A DNA stretch of 8,858 nucleotides from a bacterium UBP2_UBA4780 (GTDB taxonomy: Bacteria; Edwardsbacteria; AC1; EtOH8): assembly GCA_002403115.1 (NCBI GenBank), contig DHHE01000171.1, positions 1-8,858 of the forward strand, read 5' to 3'. The position numbers and the translations under genes were made by a program. The notes below the pieces were generated by a model. It worked only from the letters and a program-made list of their open reading frames with translations. It had not been told where the DNA came from and did not search any database. This document shows, one piece after another, positions 4,287 through 8,858 of the stretch (its first letter is position 1; each line of letters starts with the position of its first letter).

Positions 4287-6413
4287 ATGAAGATCTCCTA
4301 CAAGTGGCTCCGTGAGCTGATACCATTCGACATGGACGTAAGCCAACTGGCCGACAGGCTGACCTACGCCGGGGTGGAGGTGGAGGCGGTGGAGGAGCTT
4401 GACGGCCCCTCGACTCCCTCGACAGAGCTCGGGACGGGTCCGCTCGGGGACCGCCCCTCGACTCCGCTCGGGGCAAGCGACTGGCGGCTGGAGCTGGAGG
4501 TGACGCCCAACCGGCCCGACTGTCTCTCCTTGCTGGGTATCGCCCGGGAGATCAGGGCCCTGTGCGGCGGGGAGATCGTACAGCCGGACTGCTTGGTATC
4601 CGAGGCCGGGGCCGACGCCAACTCGCTGGCCAAGATAATCGTGGAGGACAAGGAGGGCTGCCCCAGGTACGTGGCCAGGGTGATTACAGGCGTGAAGGTG
4701 GCCGAGTCGCCCGAGTGGCTCAGGGACAAGATAGAGAGCGTGGGGCTGCGGCCCATCAACAACGTGGCCGACGTCACCAACCTGGTACTCTACGAGCTGG
4801 GACATCCCCTGCATGCCTTCGACCTCGACCGGCTGGCGGACAGGACCATCGTGGTGCGCCGGGCCAAGGCCGGCGAACCGTTGACGACGCTCGATGGTGT
4901 CGAGCGGAAGCTTTCGCCGGAGCATCTGGTGATCGCAGACGCCAAAAGGCCGGTGGCCCTGGCCGGGATCATGGGCGGGGCCGACAGCGAGATATCCGGT
5001 TCCACCAGGAACGTGCTTCTGGAGAGCGCCTACTTCGACCCCAGGCTCATCCGCCGGGGCGGCCGGGCGCTGGGGCTCAAGTCCGACGCCTCATACCGCT
5101 TCGAGCGCGGGGCCGATCCGCTGGCGTTGGAGAGGACCGCGGACCGGGCGGCCAGGCTGATCGCCGAGGTCGCCGGGGGCCAGGTGGCGAAGGGAAGGAT
5201 CGACGTTTCCGCCAGGAAGTTCCCGGAGTCATGGCAGGTCGAGCTCAGGCCGGAGAGGGCCGAGAAATTGCTGGGCATTAGGATCCCGGTGGAAAGGATG
5301 CTGGAGATCCTTCGCGCGCTGGAGATCGGGGCGATCAGGACCGGGGACAAGATAACCGCCACCGTCCCCAGCTTCCGGCGCGACCTGGAGCGCGAGGTCG
5401 ACCTGATCGAGGAGATCGCCAGGGTCCACGGTTACGACAAGCTGCCGGACGACCACGCTCCGGTGTGGTCAGTCCCGGCCAGGACCCGGCCCAAGGACCA
5501 AAACCTGAGGGCCGTGTCCCAGGCCATGGCCGGGCTGGGTTTCTCCGAGCATTACGGCCTGCCGATGTCGGACCCGGAGCGCTTGCAAAACCTGTTCCCG
5601 AAGTCCGAGCCGGTGAGGCTGGCCAACCCCATGTCCTCGGAGCTGTCGGTGCTCCGCCCCAGCCTGCTGCCCGGCCTGCTGGAGGCGCTGGCCTTCAACC
5701 GGAACAACGGGACGGCCGACGTCAGGCTTTTCGAGGCAGGGTTGGTCTATCTCGGCAAAGGCGAGCAGCCGCCCGAGGAAAAGCCGATGCTGGGGGCGGT
5801 GGCCATCGGCAACTCCTCTCCCGTTAGCTGGGATCGAAACCCGAGGGTTTACGATTTCTTCGACCTCAAGGGAGATCTGGAATCCCTGATGGCGGCCCTG
5901 GGGCTGGAGGCGGAGACATCCAAGGCGGACGGGGGGGCGCCCTCCTGGCCCTATCGGGGCCGGGCGGCGGCAGTTGTGCTCGGCCGGCGGACCATCGGTT
6001 ACGCCGGGGAACTGGATCCCGGGGCGGCGGCGGCCCTGGGCATCGAGGGCCGGGCCTGCTGTCTCGAGGTCGGCCTGGCGCCGGTGCTGGAGGCCATGGA
6101 GGCCGGACGGGGGCGTTACGCCGGGATCCCCAGGCACCAGGCCGTCAGGCGCGACCTGGCGGTGTCGGTGGCCGAGGGGACCGACTACGGCGCCGTCAAG
6201 TCGGCCATAATGGAGGCCGGCCGGCCGGAGCTGGAGAGCGCCGAGCTGTTCGACCTCTACCGCGGGGAGCAGGCCGGGCCGGGGCGGAAGAGCCTGGCCA
6301 TAGCGCTGCGCTACCGCCCGGCCGACCGGCCGGCCGCCGACCTGCAGGCCGCGCAGGCCCAGCAGCGGATCGTCGTGATTTTGGGAAAGCGCTTCGGGGC
6401 GGAGATCAGATAA
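4287..6413 (+). CDS. pheT: phenylalanyl-tRNA synthetase beta subunit lacking the N-terminal tRNA-binding OB domain
   Basis: The beta subunit recognises tRNA-Phe and edits mischarged Tyr-tRNA-Phe. The 708-residue product opens with the normal MKISYKWLRELIPF...GVEVEAVEEL (1-38). It then goes, via a short Pro/Ser/Thr/Gly linker, to LELEVTPNRPDCLSLLGIAREIRAL (about 68-92). In most bacterial PheT (about 795 residues) an EMAP-type OB fold of about 110 residues lies between these points, with PHPNADxLxxCxVD and CGAPN motifs; none is visible here. The rest is complete: B3/B4 with ALAGIMGG (about 224-231) and ESAYFDPRLIRRGGRALGLKSDASYRFERGADP, B5 with PSFRRDLEREVDLIEEIARVHGYDKLP, the catalytic-like core, and a C-terminal FDX-ACB anticodon-binding domain (about 612-708). 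The start ATG has no clear Shine-Dalgarno. The linker is repeat-derived (see 4406-4474). The protein is probably functional, since the frame is open throughout. Confidence 0.95.
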   Translation: MKISYKWLRELIPFDMDVSQLADRLTYAGVEVEAVEELDGPSTPSTELGTGPLGDRPSTPLGASDWRLELEVTPNRPDCLSLLGIAREIRALCGGEIVQPDCLVSEAGADANSLAKIIVEDKEGCPRYVARVITGVKVAESPEWLRDKIESVGLRPINNVADVTNLVLYELGHPLHAFDLDRLADRTIVVRRAKAGEPLTTLDGVERKLSPEHLVIADAKRPVALAGIMGGADSEISGSTRNVLLESAYFDPRLIRRGGRALGLKSDASYRFERGADPLALERTADRAARLIAEVAGGQVAKGRIDVSARKFPESWQVELRPERAEKLLGIRIPVERMLEILRALEIGAIRTGDKITATVPSFRRDLEREVDLIEEIARVHGYDKLPDDHAPVWSVPARTRPKDQNLRAVSQAMAGLGFSEHYGLPMSDPERLQNLFPKSEPVRLANPMSSELSVLRPSLLPGLLEALAFNRNNGTADVRLFEAGLVYLGKGEQPPEEKPMLGAVAIGNSSPVSWDRNPRVYDFFDLKGDLESLMAALGLEAETSKADGGAPSWPYRGRAAAVVLGRRTIGYAGELDPGAAAALGIEGRACCLEVGLAPVLEAMEAGRGRYAGIPRHQAVRRDLAVSVAEGTDYGAVKSAIMEAGRPELESAELFDLYRGEQAGPGRKSLAIALRYRPADRPAADLQAAQAQQRIVVILGKRFGAEIR
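4406..4474. repeat. small GC-rich palindromic repeat inside pheT, translated in frame
   Basis: CCCCTCGACTCC occurs at 4406-4417 and again at 4454-4465, exactly 48 nt apart. The second copy continues as CCCCTCGACTCCGCTCGGGG (4454-4473), a form typical of REP-like intergenic repeats in many bacteria. Between them GGTCC (4437-4441) and GGACC (4448-4452) form a hairpin around CGGGC-type bases. The spacing keeps frame, giving a PSTP...PSTP linker with Gly and Leu. A related string, TTCGACTGGGCTCAC, lies at 1619-1633 before infC. It sits exactly where the PheT OB domain is missing. Confidence 0.6.
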
Positions 6414-6445
6414 CCAATCACTTCACATATTGAGCGGATGCACCC

Positions 6446-6721
6446 ATGACCAGCGACCCACTAGCCATACTGGAGGAGAAGGTCAACAAGGCGTTGACCG
6501 TCATCGGCACCCTGAAGACGGAAAGGGACCAGCTTCAGAAGGAGATACAGCAGCTTAAGCGGGAGAACCGCAAGCTCCAGGACCAGCTGGCGGAACAGGC
6601 CAAGTCGTCCCAGCAGGACCGGACGCTGGCCGAGGAGAACCAGCGCTTAAGCCAGGCCCAGGACGAGGCCAAACGCCGCCTGGCGGACATCGTGGCCAAA
6701 CTGGAGAAATACCAGGATTAA
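6446..6721 (+). CDS. small coiled-coil protein, ZapB-like
   Basis: This 91-residue protein is almost wholly a predicted coiled coil: KVNKALTVIGTLKTERDQLQKEIQQLKRENRKLQDQLAE and then LAEENQRLSQAQDEAKRRLADIVAKLEKY show leucines and isoleucines at heptad spacing among Lys, Glu and Gln. There is no signal peptide, membrane segment or enzyme motif. It starts 32 nt after pheT and ends 45 nt before zapA. Small coiled-coil proteins of this size beside zapA resemble ZapB, which links ZapA to the Z-ring and chromosome in E. coli. The assignment is by context and shape only, since coiled coils match each other by composition. The ribosome binding site is weak (GAGCGG upstream), which suggests coupling to pheT translation. 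Confidence 0.8.
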   Translation: MTSDPLAILEEKVNKALTVIGTLKTERDQLQKEIQQLKRENRKLQDQLAEQAKSSQQDRTLAEENQRLSQAQDEAKRRLADIVAKLEKYQD

Positions 6722-6766
6722 CGGCCCGGCACTGCGGGGCAGCATTGTTCAGGAAGCGATAGAACT

Positions 6767-7036
6767 ATGACACAGGCCAAAACGGGAATCAAGGTCGAGA
6801 TCTTCGGCGCGGAATACCGCATCAAGGGCGAGGCCAACGCCGAGTATATCCGGAGGGTGGCCGGCTACGTGGACGGCAAGATGCAGCAGCTGGCCCAGGC
6901 CTCGGCGACCGGATCGGTGTCCAAGCTGGCGATCCTGACCGCCATCAACATCGCCGACGAGCTATTCCGGGAGCGGGAGGACAGGGAGAAGGCGCTGGCC
7001 GCCCTGGCCGAACGGCTCAAGCTGGTCGACGATTAG
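6767..7036 (+). CDS. zapA: cell division protein ZapA
   Basis: ZapA binds FtsZ and cross-links its filaments in the cytoplasmic Z-ring. The 89-residue product has the family pattern: a beta start IKVEIFGAEYRIKGEANAEYIRRVAGYVDGKM (about 8-40), then SKLAILTAINIADELFREREDREKALAALAERL forming the C-terminal helix and coiled coil that dimerises. Length is typical for the short bacterial form. AGGAAG (6751-6756) is a good ribosome binding site 10 nt before the ATG. The position after pheT and before 6S RNA matches gene orders seen in several bacterial groups; in proteobacteria 6S RNA typically follows zapA. Confidence 0.92.
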   Translation: MTQAKTGIKVEIFGAEYRIKGEANAEYIRRVAGYVDGKMQQLAQASATGSVSKLAILTAINIADELFREREDREKALAALAERLKLVDD

Positions 7037-7043
7037 ATCCCCC

Positions 7044-7072
7044 TTGCAAACCGGCCGGTTTCATAGTATATT
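7044..7072 (+). promoter_or_regulatory. sigma70-type promoter of 6S RNA
   Basis: TTGCAA (7044-7049) and TATATT (7067-7072) are separated by 17 nt, giving a start near 7079-7081, just before the 5' strand of the 6S closing stem. The -35 hexamer and spacing are identical to the infC leader promoter at 1373. Confidence 0.75.
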
Positions 7073-7079
7073 TGACTTG

Positions 7080-7268
7080 AGCAAGCATTCCCTGCAGTGC
7101 TCGAAGCAAGCGGATAGTTTTTGAGCCAACACCTGTTCTTAAGGGCCTAAACCTTCGGGCGTGGTGTGCACGCCCCGCATGGCGCGGGGAAGCCTAAAGC
7201 GTTCGAGGCGGCACCATCTTTCGAATAGGTTCAAAACGTTCGCCTGCCCGACACAGGCGGGGAATTTT
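7080..7268 (+). ncRNA. ssrS: 6S RNA
   Basis: 6S RNA mimics an open promoter and sequesters sigma70-RNA polymerase. The closing stem pairs ATTCCC plus TGC and GTG (7087-7099) with CAC, GC and GGGGAAT (7252-7265). Conserved family strings appear in order: TTTTTGAGCCAACACC (7118-7133), GGTGTGCACGCC (7163-7174), GGGGAAGCCTAAAGC (7186-7200) and AGGTTCAAAACGTTCG (7228-7243). The apical hairpin CCCCGC (7173-7178) pairs with GCGGGG (7184-7189). Placement directly after zapA is the classical 6S location, and its own promoter is present. The 3' end is estimated from the stem: CGCCTG (7241-7246) could also pair with CAGGCG (7254-7259), but only a short TTTT follows after GGGAA, so no good terminator is seen and the RNA probably runs on into rny. 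Confidence 0.9.
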
Positions 7269-7295
7269 ACATATAAGAATCGGAAGGGAAAGGAA

Positions 7296-8858
7296 ATGAG
7301 CATCGTAATCTGGATCGTGATATCGGTATTGGGGACGGCCCTGGGGTTCTTTCTGGGATACCTGCTGCACCAGAAGCTGGGAGAGGCCAGGCTGGCCGGG
7401 GCCGAGAAGCTGGCCGAGAAGATCGTGGCCGAGGCCCAGCGGGAGTCGGCCACCTACAAGAAGGCGGCCCAGGTCCAGGCCAAGGAGGAGTGGTACCGGC
7501 TGAAGGCCAACTTCGAGAAGGAGACCCAGGCCAAGAAGGGGGAGCTCAAGGAGCTGGAGGGCCGGCTGGTCGAGCGGGAGAAGCAGATCGACCACAAGGT
7601 GGACATCGTCAACCGCAAGGAGCGGGAGGTGGAGACCAGGGAGCGCGAGATCGTGGCCAAGGAGCGGGTGCTGCGGGCCAAGGACGAGCGGCTGACCACG
7701 CTGATCGACGAGCAGAACACCAAGCTGGAGCAGATCGCCGGTCTGACCCAGGAGGAGGCCAAGAAGGTGCTGATGCAGAACCTGGAGGTCCAGGCCAGGC
7801 ACGAGGCGGCCCAGCTCATCAAGAACATCCGCGACGAGGCCAAGGAGAACGCGGAGCGCGAGGCCAAGCAGATAATCGTCCAGGCCATCCAGCGCTACGC
7901 CGGGGAGCACACGGCCGAGACCACCGTCAGCGTGGTACCGCTGGCCTCGGACGAGATGAAGGGCCGGATCATCGGCCGGGAGGGCCGCAACATCAGGGCC
8001 TTCGAGGCGGCCACCGGGGTGGAGGTGCTGATCGACGACACCCCCGAGGCCATCGTCATATCGGCTTTCGACCCGGTGCGGCGCGAGGTGGCCCGGATGG
8101 CCATGGAGCGGCTGGTGGCCGACGGGCGTATCCAGCCGGCCCGGATCGAGGAGATCATCGAGAAGGCCAAGGGCGAGGTGGACCGCTCCATCAAGGAGGC
8201 CGGGGAGTCGGTGGCCCTGGAGGTGGGGGTGCCCGGCCTGCACCCCGAGGTCATCCAGCTGCTGGGGCGGCTGAAGTACCGCACCAGCTACGGGCAGAAC
8301 GTCCTGCAGCATTCCAAGGAGGTGGCCTTCCTGGCCGCCACCATGGCCGGCGAGCTGGAGATGGACCAGGCGCTGGCCAAGCGGGCCGGCCTGCTGCACG
8401 ACCTGGGCAAGGCGGTGGACCACAGCGTCGAGGGGACCCACAGCCAGATCGGCATGGACCTGGCAAAGAGATTCGGGGAGAACGCGGTGGTGGTCAACGC
8501 CATCGGCGCCCACCACGAGGACATCGAGGCCATCTCGCCGATATCGGTGCTGGTGGCCGCGGCCGACGCCATCTCCGGCGCCAGGCCCGGGGCCAGGCGG
8601 GAAAGCCTCGAGGCCTACATCAAGCGGCTGGAGAAGCTGGAGGAGGCGGCCTACTCCTTCAAGGGGGTCAGCAAAGCCTACGCCATCCAGGCCGGACGCG
8701 AGGTGCGCATCATCGTCACCCCGGAGGAGGTCAACGACATCAGGACCGTGGACATGGCCAACGAGATCGCCCAGAAGATAGAGGGTTCCCTGCAGTACCC
8801 GGGACAGATCAAGGTGACGGTAATCCGGGAGACCCGGGGAATCGGCTACGCCAAATAA
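7296..8858 (+). CDS. rny: ribonuclease Y (membrane-anchored endoribonuclease)
   Basis: RNase Y is an endonuclease that starts mRNA decay and processes RNAs at the inner face of the membrane. The product has 520 residues, the same length as the B. subtilis enzyme. An N-terminal membrane segment (about 4-24, IVIWIVISVLGTALGFFLGYL) precedes a long charged coiled coil (about 30-205). The KH domain (about 210-275) has the GRIIGREGRN loop. The HD domain (about 335-430) has H368-D369 in LLHDLGKAVDHS, matching the B. subtilis catalytic pair, and AHHEDIEAISP. A conserved C-terminal region follows with YAIQAGREVRIIV and IKVTVIRETRGIGYAK. The ATG at 7296 is chosen because AAGGGAAAGGAA precedes it and homology begins there; the frame is open upstream to 7161, but that part is 6S RNA. 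The gene starts about 30 nt after 6S RNA with no visible separate promoter. Confidence 0.97.
   Translation: MSIVIWIVISVLGTALGFFLGYLLHQKLGEARLAGAEKLAEKIVAEAQRESATYKKAAQVQAKEEWYRLKANFEKETQAKKGELKELEGRLVEREKQIDHKVDIVNRKEREVETREREIVAKERVLRAKDERLTTLIDEQNTKLEQIAGLTQEEAKKVLMQNLEVQARHEAAQLIKNIRDEAKENAEREAKQIIVQAIQRYAGEHTAETTVSVVPLASDEMKGRIIGREGRNIRAFEAATGVEVLIDDTPEAIVISAFDPVRREVARMAMERLVADGRIQPARIEEIIEKAKGEVDRSIKEAGESVALEVGVPGLHPEVIQLLGRLKYRTSYGQNVLQHSKEVAFLAATMAGELEMDQALAKRAGLLHDLGKAVDHSVEGTHSQIGMDLAKRFGENAVVVNAIGAHHEDIEAISPISVLVAAADAISGARPGARRESLEAYIKRLEKLEEAAYSFKGVSKAYAIQAGREVRIIVTPEEVNDIRTVDMANEIAQKIEGSLQYPGQIKVTVIRETRGIGYAK

Noticed and set aside
7194..8516. Long antisense open frame (440 residues) opposite rny
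   Set aside because: It mirrors rny codon use in GC-rich DNA: the translation is a Leu/Gly/His/Asp-rich low-complexity string without domain motifs, and rny is unmistakable on the other strand.
1..8858. CRISPR array, toxin-antitoxin, phage or defence island
   Set aside because: No regularly spaced repeats, no such genes and no strand switches were found; all genes are housekeeping and co-directional.

Overview
The window is a GC-rich (roughly 60% G+C) bacterial chromosomal segment. Its core is a translation and cell-division gene cluster, with every recognised gene on the + strand. The order is pyrimidine-nucleoside phosphorylase, infC (IF3), rpmI (L35), rplT (L20), pheS, pheT, a short coiled-coil gene, zapA, a 6S RNA gene (ssrS) and rny (RNase Y). 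All proteins are bacterial types. The operon order and a 520-residue RNase Y of the Bacillus kind are widespread. Short degenerate intergenic repeats in an otherwise compact genome fit a free-living, perhaps uncultured Gram-negative or candidate-phylum lineage. I cannot name the phylum from sequence alone.

Region 1-1368 holds the phosphorylase, a salvage enzyme unrelated to its neighbours. Only 5 nt after its stop lies a near-consensus promoter (TTGCAA, 17 nt, TATAAT). It should drive a structured leader of about 150 nt ending in a strong intrinsic terminator (1521-1557). A possible antiterminator helix shares bases with the terminator's 5' arm, so this is an attenuator. Its place before infC-rpmI-rplT suggests L20 control, but I could not prove the family. 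Between the terminator and infC lie about 270 nt of non-coding DNA holding a 159-bp element with perfect 16-bp inverted ends. infC itself most likely starts at TTG 1830 behind a strong ribosome binding site.

Region 2334-4132 holds rpmI, rplT and pheS in the classical order, with a hairpin-rich gap before rpmI. Between pheS and pheT is an unusual AT-rich gap with a short degenerate repeat and a possible separate promoter. The pheT product is about 90 residues short: the tRNA-binding OB-fold domain is absent, and a small GC-rich palindromic repeat, translated in frame, sits where the domain should be.

Region 6414-8858 couples pheT to a ZapB-like coiled-coil protein and ZapA (Z-ring assembly). 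A clear 6S RNA gene with its own promoter follows, ending only about 30 nt before rny. 6S RNA (RNA polymerase regulation) and RNase Y (mRNA turnover) therefore probably share a transcript. No CRISPR array, transposase, phage gene or defence system is visible. The unusual content is regulatory RNA and repeat architecture around housekeeping genes.
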